Positions 29,101-37,492 are shown, counted from the first letter of the stretch. The stretch is 64,000 nucleotides of DNA from Deinococcus puniceus (GCF_001644565.1 NZ_CP011387.1:604501-668500), one strand, 5' to 3'. The notes: generated from the letters alone by a model not told the origin. Numbers and translations are program-made.

Positions 29101-30270
29101 GTCAGCGTCCGGCTTGTCGGAAGCGTTGGCCTGCGCTTCGGCTGGCGCGGCTTCTTCCGGCTCCACAGACGCGGGCTGTTCTTCAGCCACAGGCTCGGCT
29201 TCGGCCTGCTTGCCCCGGCCCTTGCCCTTTGCACGGCTGGGTTTGGCAATGGGGGCGTCCAACACTGCTTGAGCTTCTGCCTGCGCCTCTACTGGCACAG
29301 CTTCCACACCGCTCAGCACCTCGGTCAGAGGGACTTCTTCAGTGGGGGCATCCGCCACTACCGTTTTGGCTTTGCGGCCTTTGCGGGGCTTGATGGGGAC
29401 TTCCAACAGGACTGGTTCGGCGGCCACAGGGGGTGCGGCGTCGTCGGTGGCTGTTGGAGTCACGGCTTCGGCCAGTTCCAGCACCGCCGTTTCTACCGTG
29501 TTGCTGTCTGCCATGCCGCTCGTCAGCACCAGTGCGGGCGCGTCGGCTTTAGCCTTGCGCGGGCGCTTGGCAGGGGCGGAACTGACCTCTACAGGCGCGA
29601 TGTCCACCGGAGCTTCTTCTACAACGTCTGCTTCGGCTGTCTCTGTTTCGGCCACTTCCACGGCAGGCGCACTGGTCTTGCGGCCCCCACGCTTGGCTTT
29701 TGCAGCGGGCTGGGGCGCTTCCGGTTCGGCCACTGCCACTTCTGCCACCTCGGGTTCAACGCGGGCGGCTTCTACAGCTTCTGCTTCCGGCAGAGGAGAG
29801 GCGGCAGCTTCGGCGGGCGCGGCCTCCACGACTCCCTTGCGGCCCCGCTTGGGTGCGGCGGCTTTGGGCTGCTCCACCGTTGCGGGGGCTTCGGCCTGAG
29901 GCTCCGGCACATCTGCTTCAGCTTGCGCCGCCGCTTTGGCTGGAACCTTGCGGCCCTGTTTGGCGCGTGCTGGCGCAGTTTCGGTGGGTTGCGTTTCGGC
30001 GGGCACCGTCAACAGCGGCTCTGCTTCAGGCGCAACCTTGGCCTTGCTGGGCTTCTTGCTCGGTTTCGTGCTGGGCTTCCTGTTCTGATCAGAATTGACG
30101 GCATCCGCCATCGGTTGTGGCGCGGCCTGCGCGGGCGTAGTCGCCGTGCGCTGCCGCTTGCCTTGCTGTCCCTTTGCGGCCTGCGCCGTGCCGGGCTTCG
30201 TTGTCTGTTCGGAGTCGGCGCTGACGCTGCTTGCGTTCTGCGCCGCACCCCCCTTGTTTACTTTAGGCAT
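26140..30270 (-). CDS. rnr: Ribonuclease R with long low-complexity N- and C-terminal tails
   Basis: A 1376-residue 3'-to-5' exoribonuclease of the RNB family. The core runs from a winged helix (from about 395, RDIVIAQLRKLGRPVHVRDLE) through cold-shock folds to the RNB domain (from about 665, LRSYNIFTVDGRDAKDFDDAIH, whose Asp cluster binds catalytic magnesium) and an S1 domain (from about 1040, FAGNVSGVVASGLFIALENGVEGKLHISNL). About 390 residues before the core are Ala/Pro/Glu/Lys-rich, and about 240 after it are Arg/Gly-rich with many RGG-like steps, suited to RNA binding. E. coli RNase R has about 810 residues, so the tails are exceptional, though Deinococcus enzymes are known to be long. 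The enzyme degrades structured RNA, including rRNA and tmRNA targets. Confidence 0.92.
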   Translation of the reverse strand: MPKVNKGGAAQNASSVSADSEQTTKPGTAQAAKGQQGKRQRTATTPAQAAPQPMADAVNSDQNRKPSTKPSKKPSKAKVAPEAEPLLTVPAETQPTETAPARAKQGRKVPAKAAAQAEADVPEPQAEAPATVEQPKAAAPKRGRKGVVEAAPAEAAASPLPEAEAVEAARVEPEVAEVAVAEPEAPQPAAKAKRGGRKTSAPAVEVAETETAEADVVEEAPVDIAPVEVSSAPAKRPRKAKADAPALVLTSGMADSNTVETAVLELAEAVTPTATDDAAPPVAAEPVLLEVPIKPRKGRKAKTVVADAPTEEVPLTEVLSGVEAVPVEAQAEAQAVLDAPIAKPSRAKGKGRGKQAEAEPVAEEQPASVEPEEAAPAEAQANASDKPDADDGEDNQNPARDIVIAQLRKLGRPVHVRDLERTFTRQTISRIGDWRTLEALLDTLTEAGEVVRTRRHTYGLPEAMSLVRGRFQASAAGFGFVVPDSGGEDYYVAEGNTMEAWNGDIVLVRMEGRGDTGNGGNGYGNSGSKGGPRRGQRGDGSPRASVVRIVQRAYKQLVGTLEFHHGHPILKPDDHRARHRILVFPEGIEGLEQGARVVTELYWPEHTGEDEVFGQIKRVLGNEDDPETETEAVIVKFGLRGEFAPEAEEQANAIPAEIPAEALAGRLDLRSYNIFTVDGRDAKDFDDAIHIQPTPEGTFVVGIHIADVSHYVPEGTPLDEEAYARATSVYLPGRVLPMLPEHLSNGVCSLVPYQDRLTMTALVELSAEGDILKVQLAPSVINSKARLTYDEVQAYSEATATLPEAARQLEGDLHLLLKITTKLRQRRLREGSLDFKMREVKVDVGPDGRMELTPIREETARGMIEDLMLLANKVVAHYLLEREIPTLFRIHEEPTLQRFQDVTAAIGRLGFSFPGGEPTPQAYQAVLKQVRGTPRESVVNTLLLRSMQQAKYAGENLGHFGLAFEEYLHFTSPIRRYPDLMVHRALRGVLSGELKAGSRAVGQLQAKLPDMGTHTSARERTASEAERDLTKYYQAKWAQEHLGQTFAGNVSGVVASGLFIALENGVEGKLHISNLDDDYYVFIEDAGMLRGRSRGRSYRLGDAVNVTISTVNPLARQTDFTLQSSLDTQENDMDSEHKPRARRRDDREQERREKLQSVPTSAPRKFTLDDPAPVTPASAASPARPSGRGRYERGERSTPERGGEGATFGGQPMNGARGNSRPAAPSGNVGGGRPRRVITLERPRNEHLRPVNITVQRMYFGDWTLDHMPPEETQGGRSSGGRSFERGGGSERASSERGGRGYTRGGNDRGAVQRVNGRQQSTPRPQQAAAPQAQAAAPAQAASVQSAQAQAAQADDAKRRRRRRGRRGGNGGPASG

Positions 30271-30672
30271 TCCGCACCTGGGGTCTAGCTTGCTGCCCGT
30301 GGGTTCTCATTTTGTGTGGGGCACGCGGCCCCGGCCTACTGGCCCTGTTTGCCGCGCACGCCCCGGTCAGCACTGGCCGCCCACGGGGATAGATGATCGC
30401 TTGTCACGGGGGGCCGCCCTGCATCCGTTTGACCAAGAAACCGCTGCGGGCCTGCTGGTCTTGCGGGGGCGCTTTCCTCATACCACCCGGAAGCACCTCC
30501 AGTTTAACACATGCTCCTGCCCACGCTCCTGACCCCCAGCTTATGCCGACGCTTAAAGAATGGGGGACGGCGGGGAGGGTGCAGGGAGTGGGGTGTATGC
30601 AGCAGGAAAGAGGTGCTGGACGGTTCCATTTGCCTCCGGCTCAGGCATTCGGCTCACTCGACACTACTGCCC
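30271..30672. other. Intergenic region between rnr and xthA with tandem repeat end
   Basis: About 400 bases with no supported gene. The part next to rnr must hold its promoter (minus strand). Short frames lack coding character. The right end contains the 19-bp tandem repeat that runs into the xthA 3' end. Confidence 0.5.
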
Positions 30673-30705
30673 TCATTCAACACCACTGCCCTCACTCAAC
30701 ACCAC
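30649..30705. repeat. 19-bp tandem repeat, three units, across the xthA stop
   Basis: On the minus strand the units read GTGGTGTTGAGTGAGGGCA, then the same with one change (AATGA), then a decayed third. The xthA stop codon lies in the second unit. Because 19 is not a multiple of three, the duplication has reset the gene's last codons. Confidence 0.75.
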
Positions 30706-31458
30706 TGTGCCCACAATCGGCGCGTGATCGCTGAGGCGGGCGAACCGATCTGCCTGCACGCTCTGCACCGCTATTCCAGCGGCCAGCAAGTAATCGATGC
30801 GCCAGCCCACATCATTGTCGAACGCCCCGGAACGGTTGCTCCACCACGTGTAGGCGGGCAACTCGCCCAAGCTGGCGCGGTGGGTATCCGTCAGGCCGCC
30901 TGCCAAGTGCGCCGTCATCCACGCCCGCTCGTGGGGCAGGAAGCCGCTGTTTTTCTGGTTGCTGCGCCAGTTTTTCAGGTCGAGTTCTTGGTGGGCCACG
31001 TTGTAGTCGCCCCCAATGACCAGCGGCGTGCCTTCTGCCAGCAGCGCTTCTGTCCAGCCCTGAAACACCACTAGGGCCTCATCCTTGAAGATCTGGCGCT
31101 CGCCCCGGCTGCCACTGGGCAGGTACACACTGGCAAAACGCACGCCCTGAACAACCGCGCTCAGCACCCGCCCCTCGGCATCCAGAGCGCCGTGCATCAG
31201 CCCCACGCGCACGTCGGTCAGGGGGAAGCGAGAGAGGATAGATACGCCGCTGTAACCCGGCTTCTGGGCGGGAAACCACACGCTCTGGTAGCCGGAAAGC
31301 GCGTCGGGCATCGGGTCGGCCCGTACCTCCTGAAGCAGCAACACGTCGGGGGCCGTGCGTTCTACCCAGTCGGCCAGCCCCTTTCGGAGCGCACTCCTCA
31401 GGCCGTTCACGTTCAGGGTGGCGACTTTCAGGGTGGCTTGAGGCAGTTCCGGCGTCAT
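30673..31458 (-). CDS. xthA: Exodeoxyribonuclease III
   Basis: A 261-residue AP endonuclease/exonuclease of the EEP fold. Motifs in order: KVATLNVNGLRSAL (metal Asn), VLLLQEVRAD (catalytic Glu; here QEVRAD instead of the common QETK), FASVYLPSGS, VIGGDYNVAHQELD (Asp/Asn pair), WWSNRSGAFDNDVGWRIDYLL and LSDHAPIVG (catalytic Asp-His). It cuts at abasic sites and removes 3' blocks in base excision repair. The C-terminal SEGSGVE is encoded by a tandem repeat and is probably not functional. It faces rnr in the same direction. Confidence 0.92.
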   Translation of the reverse strand: MTPELPQATLKVATLNVNGLRSALRKGLADWVERTAPDVLLLQEVRADPMPDALSGYQSVWFPAQKPGYSGVSILSRFPLTDVRVGLMHGALDAEGRVLSAVVQGVRFASVYLPSGSRGERQIFKDEALVVFQGWTEALLAEGTPLVIGGDYNVAHQELDLKNWRSNQKNSGFLPHERAWMTAHLAGGLTDTHRASLGELPAYTWWSNRSGAFDNDVGWRIDYLLAAGIAVQSVQADRFARLSDHAPIVGTVVLSEGSGVE

Positions 31459-31643
31459 CGGCCAGCAGCATAGCGCCCTGTGCCCATTTCACGCCCCCTG
31501 TCTATCACGCACCACCTGACGAACAAGGCCCACTCAGCGCCGCTTTCTGACCTGTCAAGGGCAACGGCTTAGGCTGATACTTAGCAGACGCTTAGTCAAT
31601 TTATGCCCTCAGTTCACTGGGGATCGCTTAGGCTAGAGGTCAT

Positions 31644-31952
31644 ATGGCCGACATCAAGTTCCGCAACGAGTCCGACGGCAGCGATTTTCAGATGCCTCAC
31701 CCCAAGGCAATCCGTGTTCTGGCGGACGTGAATGCTTGGGCGCAAAAGAACGGGTTCGAGCATGTGGTGTTCTGGCGTGACCCTGAAGACGAGCACAAAT
31801 TCTGGGTGCAGTTGGGCGAAGACAAGCTGAACTACTGGATTCACTCCAGCACCTTCACGGACGGCAAACACGAAACCGTAGAGATGCAGATGGACTATGC
31901 GCGTGGGGCGCAGCGCCGGAGTGCGGCGGGGTACGGCAAGTTCGATAAATAG
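31644..31952 (+). CDS. Small hypothetical protein
   Basis: A 102-residue soluble protein, rich in charged and aromatic residues (NGFEHVVFWRDPEDEHKFWVQLGEDKLNYWIHSSTF). It looks like a compact alpha/beta protein. No family recognised. The codon use fits the host. It has its own upstream region of 185 bases from the xthA start, with which it is divergent. Confidence 0.7.
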   Translation: MADIKFRNESDGSDFQMPHPKAIRVLADVNAWAQKNGFEHVVFWRDPEDEHKFWVQLGEDKLNYWIHSSTFTDGKHETVEMQMDYARGAQRRSAAGYGKFDK

Positions 31953-32076
31953 GCTATGGGTCTCAAGGCCGAGCGCCAGCGATTGCCCTTCTTAGACCCT
32001 TAGACGCTTTTCTCTACACCGTTCCACAACACAGCACCCAACCTCCCCACGGGTCACGACGCCTACACTGGCCGTC

Positions 32077-33138
32077 ATGGCCCGTTCTTTTGTTCGCCCC
32101 CGCTGGCTGGTGCTGGCGGCTTTTGCTGGCCTTGCGGCCCTCCTTGCAGGCTGCGCCGATGTGCGCTACCTGGCTCAGGCGGCGGGCGGGCAACTGGATT
32201 TGGTGCGGCGGGCGCGTCCGGTGGCGGCGGTGCTGGCCGATCCGCAGACCCCCGCCGAAACCCGCCGCAAGCTGGAATTGGTGGGCCGGGTGCGGGCTTT
32301 TGCTGTTACAGAATTGAAGTTGCCTGATCACGGCTCCTATCAGACCTATGTGGAACTGGGACGGCCTGCGGTGGTCTGGAACGTGTTTCGTGCGCCCGAA
32401 CTGGGCATAGCCCTGTACACCTCCTGCTTTCCCATCGCGGGCTGTGTGGGCTACCGGGGCTACTTTGCAGAAGCCGATGCGCGGGTCTACGCAGCCTCGC
32501 GGCGGGCAGCGGGCGAAGACGTGACGGTGGGCGGCGTGAGCGCTTACAGCACGCTGGGCTACCTGCGCGATCCGGTGCTGTCCAGCATGCTCAGCGTCCC
32601 CGATGCCAGCCTGATCCGCACGGTCATTCACGAGTTGGCGCACCCCAGTCTGTACGTGGCAGGCGACACCATTTTTAACGAATCCTACGCCGTAGCCATA
32701 GAAGAAGAGGGGATGCGGCGTTGGCTGGCAGCTTACGGCACGCCCGAACTGCGCGAGCAAGACCGTCTGGCACAGGAACGGGCGGCGGGGTTCGAGGAAC
32801 TGTTGCTGCGAACCCGCGCTGAACTGGAGCGCCTCTACGCCCAACCGCTCTCGCCCCAGCAGATGCGGGCAGGCAAACAGACCGTGCTGGACGGCTTGCA
32901 GGCCCAATACACTGCCCTGAAAGCCAGTTGGGGTGGCTACAGCGGGTACGACGGCTGGTTTGCACGCGGCGTCAACAATGCCTCGCTGGGGGCGGTGGCC
33001 GCCTATAGCGCGTTGGTGCCCGATTTTCAGCGCCTTCTGGCCCGTGTGGGCGGCGATCTTCCCGCCTTCATCGCCGGGGCCAAAGCTTGCGCGGCCAAGC
33101 CACACGCCGAACGGCAGGCGTGTCTGCGCGGCGAATAA
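32077..33138 (+). CDS. Predicted zinc aminopeptidase lipoprotein (DUF2265/COG4324)
   Basis: A 353-residue protein with a lipoprotein signal (AFAGLAALLAGC, lipidation near Cys25). The pattern YLAQAAGGQLDLVRRARPVAAVLADPQTPAETRRKLELV is the start of the Aminopep (PF10023) family. The metal site is TVIHELAHPSLYV with the third ligand in FNESYAVAIEEEGMRRWL, that is HExxH plus a downstream Glu, a gluzincin arrangement. It is likely anchored on the outer side of the cytoplasmic membrane. Its substrate is unknown. Confidence 0.88.
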   Translation: MARSFVRPRWLVLAAFAGLAALLAGCADVRYLAQAAGGQLDLVRRARPVAAVLADPQTPAETRRKLELVGRVRAFAVTELKLPDHGSYQTYVELGRPAVVWNVFRAPELGIALYTSCFPIAGCVGYRGYFAEADARVYAASRRAAGEDVTVGGVSAYSTLGYLRDPVLSSMLSVPDASLIRTVIHELAHPSLYVAGDTIFNESYAVAIEEEGMRRWLAAYGTPELREQDRLAQERAAGFEELLLRTRAELERLYAQPLSPQQMRAGKQTVLDGLQAQYTALKASWGGYSGYDGWFARGVNNASLGAVAAYSALVPDFQRLLARVGGDLPAFIAGAKACAAKPHAERQACLRGE

Positions 33139-33366
33139 GGTCAATGCCCTGAGCGTCCCTTCCTGCCGTGTTTAATCTTTTCTGACCCAATCTGCACGCA
33201 GTCTTTACATGCTGTGCCGCCTCACGTTTGACGGTGCCCAGCCGGGCCAAAGTTGGGCCGTGTTCGTTTGCAGGCAGGGCCGATCCAAGCTCTAGCGCCA
33301 GCAGCGGCTTGTTTCCCCGCTCCGCCTATCGTTCCAAACCCCTCCACTCCAAAAGCAGGTGCCCTC

Positions 33367-33555
33367 ATGAAAATTTCCAACCTTCTGTACATCCTCGGTT
33401 TCGCCTCCATTGCTCTTTCCGCCGCCAACTATCTCAAGGGCAAGTCCGAAGACGGTCAGGAAGAAGCCACCAAAGAGCGCGACGGCTTGTTCGTCGGTCA
33501 CTGGGCACCCACCTTCTTTATCCTCGGCAAGATTGCTGAAGACCGCAAGATGTAA
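33367..33555 (+). CDS. Small membrane-anchored hypothetical protein (62 aa)
   Basis: A 62-residue protein starting MKISNLLYILGFASIALSAANYLKG, one hydrophobic anchor, followed by a charged stretch (KSEDGQEEATKERDGLF) and a short C-terminal hydrophobic patch. The start at 33367 places the anchor first. An AGGTG lies 7-11 bases ahead of the ATG. No family recognised. A strong bidirectional terminator follows. Confidence 0.65.
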   Translation: MKISNLLYILGFASIALSAANYLKGKSEDGQEEATKERDGLFVGHWAPTFFILGKIAEDRKM

Positions 33556-33577
33556 GGCGAAAGCCGAAGAAACTGAC

Positions 33578-33626
33578 CACAACAAAGAAGAACTGGCCTA
33601 CACGTGAGGCCAGTTCTTCTGTTGTG
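33578..33626. terminator. Bidirectional terminator between small gene and accC
   Basis: AGAAGAACTGGCCT (33586-33599) pairs perfectly with AGGCCAGTTCTTCT (33607-33620), with CACAACA/TGTTGTG as an outer extension. It serves both converging genes. Confidence 0.9.
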
Positions 33627-33635
33627 CCGTTCGCT

Positions 33636-34973
33636 TTACATCTCCATGCGAGTTTTTAGGAAGTTGGTCATGACTGCGCCGCGTTTGTAAAACGGGTTGT
33701 CCATGATCTTGATGTACAGCGGAATAGTGGTTTTCGGCCCCTGAATCACGGTTTCTTCCAGCGCACGTTTCATGCGGGCAATGGCCTGCTCGCGGGTATC
33801 GTGGTGCACGATCAGTTTGCCGATCAGGGAATCGTAGTGCGGCGGAATCACGTAGCCCGTGTACACGTGGCTGTCCACGCGCACCCCGGGGCCGCCTGCA
33901 AAATGCACGTCGTCTATTTTGCCCGCCGCAGGGCGGAAATCTTTGTCAGGGTCTTCGGCGTTCAGGCGGCATTCGATGGAATGGCCGTGCAAAATGACGT
34001 CTTCTTGCTTCAGCGGGAGGCCTTCGCCCGCCGCGATCTGAAGCTGCATCTTCACGAAGTCCAGCCCGGAAATCATCTCGGACACGCAATGTTCCACCTG
34101 AATCCGGGTGTTCATCTCCATGAAGTAGTAGTTGCCGTCGCGGTCAACGATGAATTCCAGCGTGCCCGCTCCAGCGTAGTTCACGTGCTGGGCCAGCCTG
34201 ACTGCTGCATCCAATATTTCTTGCCGCAGGGTGGCGGGCAAGGTGCTGGGCGCTTCCTCGATCAGCTTTTGGTTGCGCCGCTGAATAGAGCAGTCGCGCT
34301 CGCCGATGTGGATCACGTGGCCGTTGCCGTCGCCCATGACCTGCACTTCCACGTGCCGGAATTCTTCCAAAAACTTTTCCATGATGATGGCGGGATCGCC
34401 AAAATACAGCCGCGCCTCTTCCTGCGCCTGATTGAAGGCCGACTTGAGTTCTTCCTGCGTGCGAACGACTTTTTGGCCGCGTCCGCCGCCGCCTGCGCTG
34501 GCCTTCAGCAGCACCGGATAGCCCACTTGTTTGGCCGCCAGCAGCGCGGCGTCCACGTCTTCCAGCACGCCTGTTCCGGGCACCACAGGCACGTTGCTGC
34601 TCGCGGCGATTTCGCGCCCGCCCGCCTTGCTGCCCAACGCCCGCATACTCTCCGGCGTGGGGCCGATGAACACGATGCCGTGATCGCGGCACATCTCGGC
34701 AAAATCGGGGTTTTCGGCCATAAAGCCGTAACCGGGGTGAATGCCTTCCGCGCCCGTCATCATGGCCGCCGACAAGATGTTGGGAATATTCAGATAGGAG
34801 GCGTTACTGGCAGGCGGCCCCACGCACACGCTTTCATCGGCCAGCAGCACGGGCAGGCTTTTTTCATCGGCGGTGGAGTACACCACCACAGTTTTGATGC
34901 CCATTTCGCGGGCCGTGCGAATCACGCGCAGGGCAATTTCGCCCCGGTTGGCAATCAGGATTTTTTTGAACAT
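33636..34973 (-). CDS. accC: Acetyl-CoA carboxylase, biotin carboxylase subunit
   Basis: A 445-residue ATP-grasp enzyme. It starts MFKKILIANRGEIALRVIRTAREMG, has the glycine-rich ATP loop LLKASAGGGGRGQKVV, and the catalytic region FMEMNTRIQVEHCVSEMISGLDFVKMQL, all characteristic of biotin carboxylase. It carboxylates the biotin on AccB, the first half-reaction of malonyl-CoA synthesis. The start at 34973 gives the family N-terminus; the longer frame runs through an inverted repeat. It follows accB by 91 bases and is clearly in the same operon. Confidence 0.95.
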   Translation of the reverse strand: MFKKILIANRGEIALRVIRTAREMGIKTVVVYSTADEKSLPVLLADESVCVGPPASNASYLNIPNILSAAMMTGAEGIHPGYGFMAENPDFAEMCRDHGIVFIGPTPESMRALGSKAGGREIAASSNVPVVPGTGVLEDVDAALLAAKQVGYPVLLKASAGGGGRGQKVVRTQEELKSAFNQAQEEARLYFGDPAIIMEKFLEEFRHVEVQVMGDGNGHVIHIGERDCSIQRRNQKLIEEAPSTLPATLRQEILDAAVRLAQHVNYAGAGTLEFIVDRDGNYYFMEMNTRIQVEHCVSEMISGLDFVKMQLQIAAGEGLPLKQEDVILHGHSIECRLNAEDPDKDFRPAAGKIDDVHFAGGPGVRVDSHVYTGYVIPPHYDSLIGKLIVHHDTREQAIARMKRALEETVIQGPKTTIPLYIKIMDNPFYKRGAVMTNFLKTRMEM

Positions 34974-34997
34974 TGTGCCTCCGAGAAGATCAGATCG

Positions 34998-35046
34998 TGG
35001 AGCGTGGATCGTCGAAAGACCGCTGTTTCCCACGATCCACGCTCCA
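34998..35046. repeat. 15-bp perfect inverted repeat in the accB-accC gap
   Basis: TGGAGCGTGGATCGT (34998-35012) and ACGATCCACGCTCCA (35032-35046) can form a 15-bp hairpin with a 19-base loop, with AGATCGT/ACGATCT pieces on the outside. It has no U-tract and lies inside an operon, so it may be a mobile small repeat or an mRNA processing site. Confidence 0.85.
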
Positions 35047-35064
35047 CCCTGCACGATCTCTGGG

Positions 35065-35607
35065 TTATTCGATAATGAACAGCGTTTGGCCGTATTCCAC
35101 CGGATCGGCGTTCTTGACCAGAATTTCGCGCACCACACCGCCCGTTTCGGCCTCGATTTCGTTCATCAGCTTCATGGCTTCGATGATGCACAGCACCTGC
35201 CCCGCGCTGACGCTGTCGCCAATTTTGACGAACGGCGCGGCGTCAGGGCTGCTGGACGCATAGAACGTGCCCACGATGGGGGCCTTGACGGGCGTTCCGG
35301 CGCTGACGGCCTTTGCAGGGGCGGTGGGCGCTTCTGGCGCGGCTGGAGTCGCCGCAGGGGTGGGGGCCACGTCTGCGGGTGCTGAAGGCCCACTGGGCGC
35401 GCTGGCGGCGGGTGCAGGCGCAAACGCTGGCGGCTGGGGCGCGGCGGGGCCGCTGGGTGCGCTGGCGCTGGGGGCAAAGGCTGGGCCGCCCATCGCCTGC
35501 GGGCCGCGTTTCAGGTCAAGCGCGAAGCTGCCGGTCTTCAGGCTGAATTCACGGACATCGGCGGCGCTCAGGGCGTCAAGGATTCGTTTGAGGTCTTCTG
35601 GGTTCAT
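35065..35607 (-). CDS. accB: Biotin carboxyl carrier protein of acetyl-CoA carboxylase
   Basis: A 180-residue protein with three parts: an N-terminal helix pair ([35 protein letters not shown]), an Ala/Pro-rich flexible linker (about residues 37-105) and the biotinyl domain. The biotin is attached to the Lys in [13 protein letters not shown]. The domain carries [23 protein letters not shown], the thumb-containing type. It works with AccC encoded just downstream. AccA/AccD are not in the window. Confidence 0.95.
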   Translation of the reverse strand: MNPEDLKRILDALSAADVREFSLKTGSFALDLKRGPQAMGGPAFAPSASAPSGPAAPQPPAFAPAPAASAPSGPSAPADVAPTPAATPAAPEAPTAPAKAVSAGTPVKAPIVGTFYASSSPDAAPFVKIGDSVSAGQVLCIIEAMKLMNEIEAETGGVVREILVKNADPVEYGQTLFIIE

Positions 35608-35804
35608 GGCCCCTCCTGTGAAACTGTGTGGATGTGGTACTGACAGTGCTGCTCAAAAGAGATACTGAAAATGAAACGTCGCCGCTCATCATGCCGCGCA
35701 AACGGTGAGAGGACAGCAGAGGTGAGGCAAACAGTGGGTTGTCTGCACTGAGTCTAACGACAAACGCCGCTGGGGTTGCCCGGTCAACACGCCAGTCTAA
35801 AAAA

Positions 35805-35829
35805 GCCGCCCCACGTCGTGCAGGGCGGC
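35805..35829. terminator. Bidirectional terminator near the efp 3' end
   Basis: GCCGCCC (35805-35811) pairs with GGGCGGC (35823-35829), with AAAAAA before and AATTTT after. It lies 38 bases from the efp stop on the minus strand. Confidence 0.8.
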
Positions 35830-35867
35830 AATTTTAGGCGAATTCAGTTAGGCGGATGAATCGAACG

Positions 35868-36425
35868 TTAGGCGCGGCTGAGGTATTCGCCCGTGCGGGT
35901 GTCTACCTTGACGCTGGTTTCCTGCTCCACGAACAGGGGCACCTGCACCACTGCGCCCGTTTCCAGCGTGGCAGGCTTGGTGCCGCCCGAGACGGTGTCG
36001 CCGCGCACGCCGGGGTCGGTCTGCGTGATTTTCAGCACCACCATGTTGGGCAGCGTGATCTTCAGGGCCTTGTCGCCGTACACCTGCACTTCCACGTCGG
36101 TGTTTTCCTTCATGAACTTGGCGGCGTCGCCCACGAGCGTGGGGGGCAGGCTCACTTGGTCGTAGGTGTCCATGTCCATGAACATGAAGTCGTCGCCGTC
36201 GCGGTAGAGGTACTGCATCTTCTTGCCCTCTACGAAGATGTCCTGCAACTTTTCACCGCTGTTGAAGGTGCGGTCTACGATGCTGCCCGTTTCCATGTTG
36301 CGGAACTTGGTCACCACTTTCGCGCCGCCGCGTCCCATTTTCAGGTGAGAGTAGTCGAGGCATTCCCACAGGCCGCCGTCCATTTCCACTTTGGTGCCGT
36401 TTCTCAGTTCCGTTACGCTGATCAT
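35868..36425 (-). CDS. efp: Translation elongation factor P
   Basis: A 185-residue, three-domain factor that relieves ribosome stalling at polyproline. It begins MISVTELRNGTKVEMDGGLWECLDYSHLKMGRGGAKV. The loop tip carries Arg where E. coli has the modified Lys34, as I recall for Thermus EF-P, which has the same GRGGAKV. It ends in the family signature PGVRGDTVSGGTKPATLETGAVVQVPLF. The start at 36425 matches the family; the longer upstream frame is leader sequence. Proline-rich proteins in this window (subtilase linker, TonB-like linker, AccB) are plausible clients. Confidence 0.95.
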   Translation of the reverse strand: MISVTELRNGTKVEMDGGLWECLDYSHLKMGRGGAKVVTKFRNMETGSIVDRTFNSGEKLQDIFVEGKKMQYLYRDGDDFMFMDMDTYDQVSLPPTLVGDAAKFMKENTDVEVQVYGDKALKITLPNMVVLKITQTDPGVRGDTVSGGTKPATLETGAVVQVPLFVEQETSVKVDTRTGEYLSRA

Positions 36426-36763
36426 GTTGGTTCTCCTTGTGCGGGCCGGGGCCGCCTCCGTGCCCAGTGTTGTAGGTGCCCAGTGTTGGGGCACGCCACC
36501 GCCCGATAAGGGCAGCACTGCGGGGGGCCTCGCGGCAACAGGAACGATTCTAGCAGAGGCCTAAGCTTTCCGAGCAGCGCGATCCCGCATTCCCGGCCAG
36601 AGTGTTCTTTTTTGGTCTCCGGCTGGCCCTTCCCCCCATCCCCCAGTTTTGCTACACTGTCACGGTTGCTTGACGCCCGCCCCCGCGCCCCCGCTGTGAA
36701 GCTAGGGTACGGAAGAGAGCGAGGCGGCCAGACGAGAGACACCCCCAAGGAGAGTCACCCAGC
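36426..36763. other. Divergent promoter region of efp and rplY
   Basis: About 340 bases between two divergent translation genes. The short open frames lack support. An AAGGAGAG sits 11-18 bases ahead of the rplY ATG. No terminator-like structure was seen; promoter boxes could not be assigned with confidence. Confidence 0.5.
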
Positions 36764-37462
36764 ATGGAACTAAACGCCCAACCCCGCATTCCTCAGTCAA
36801 AACTGGCCGAAGGCTTGATCCCCGCAGTCGCCTACCACAAAGGCGCGAACGTCTCCTTTACCCTCGACCTGAAGGCCTTTGACCGCGCCTTCCGCAAGCA
36901 GGGCACGACGGGCATCTTCGACATCACCGTCGAAGGCAGCGAAGCCTTTCCCGCCCTCGTGAAAGCCGTGCAGATGGACAAGCGCCGCCGCGTGCCCATC
37001 CACGTCGACTTTTACATGGTCACCTACGGCGAGCCTGTGGCCGTCAGCGTGCCCGTGCACACCAAGGGCAAGAGTCAAGGCGAAGTCATGGGCGGCCTCG
37101 TGGACATCGTCGTTCACAACCTCGCCATCATCGCCCCCGGCCCGCGCCGCATTCCCCAAGAAATCTCGGTGGACGTGAGCAAGCTCAACATCGGTGACCA
37201 CATCACCGCCGGACAGCTGAAACTCCCCGAAGGCGTGAAGCTGGCCGTCGATGAAGACACCGTCGTCATCAGCCTGTTGGCTCCCCGCATGAGCGCCGAC
37301 GAACTGGCCGCCGAAACGCAGGCCGTGCAGGTCGCGGGCATGGTCGCTGCGGGCGAACTGTCCGAAGAAGCCGCCGCTGCCGTGCTGGAAGGCGACGCGA
37401 GCCTCGAGGAAGTCAAGGCCGAAGCCGCCGCCGAAGCCACGGAAGAGGGCAGCGAGGCGTAA
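36764..37462 (+). CDS. rplY: 50S ribosomal protein L25 (CTC-type)
   Basis: A 232-residue member of the long L25/CTC/TL5 family that binds 5S rRNA. It lacks the short-form architecture of E. coli L25 (94 residues). Motifs: MELNAQPR, GLIPAVAYHKGANVSFTLD, VKAVQMDKRRRVPIHVDFYMV, VPVHTKGKSQG and IPQEISVDVSKLNIGDHITAG. It ends in an acidic Ala/Glu-rich tail, as in Deinococcus CTC. It is monocistronic, with a good terminator. Confidence 0.95.
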   Translation: MELNAQPRIPQSKLAEGLIPAVAYHKGANVSFTLDLKAFDRAFRKQGTTGIFDITVEGSEAFPALVKAVQMDKRRRVPIHVDFYMVTYGEPVAVSVPVHTKGKSQGEVMGGLVDIVVHNLAIIAPGPRRIPQEISVDVSKLNIGDHITAGQLKLPEGVKLAVDEDTVVISLLAPRMSADELAAETQAVQVAGMVAAGELSEEAAAAVLEGDASLEEVKAEAAAEATEEGSEA

Positions 37463-37492
37463 GCCTAAGCCACCTCAACTTCTCAAGCTCAG

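Noticed and set aside
27322..30288. 988-codon open frame on the plus strand opposite rnr
   Set aside because: It is His/Gln/Phe/Gly-rich nonsense antisense to a clear RNase R gene and arises from GC-rich codon structure.
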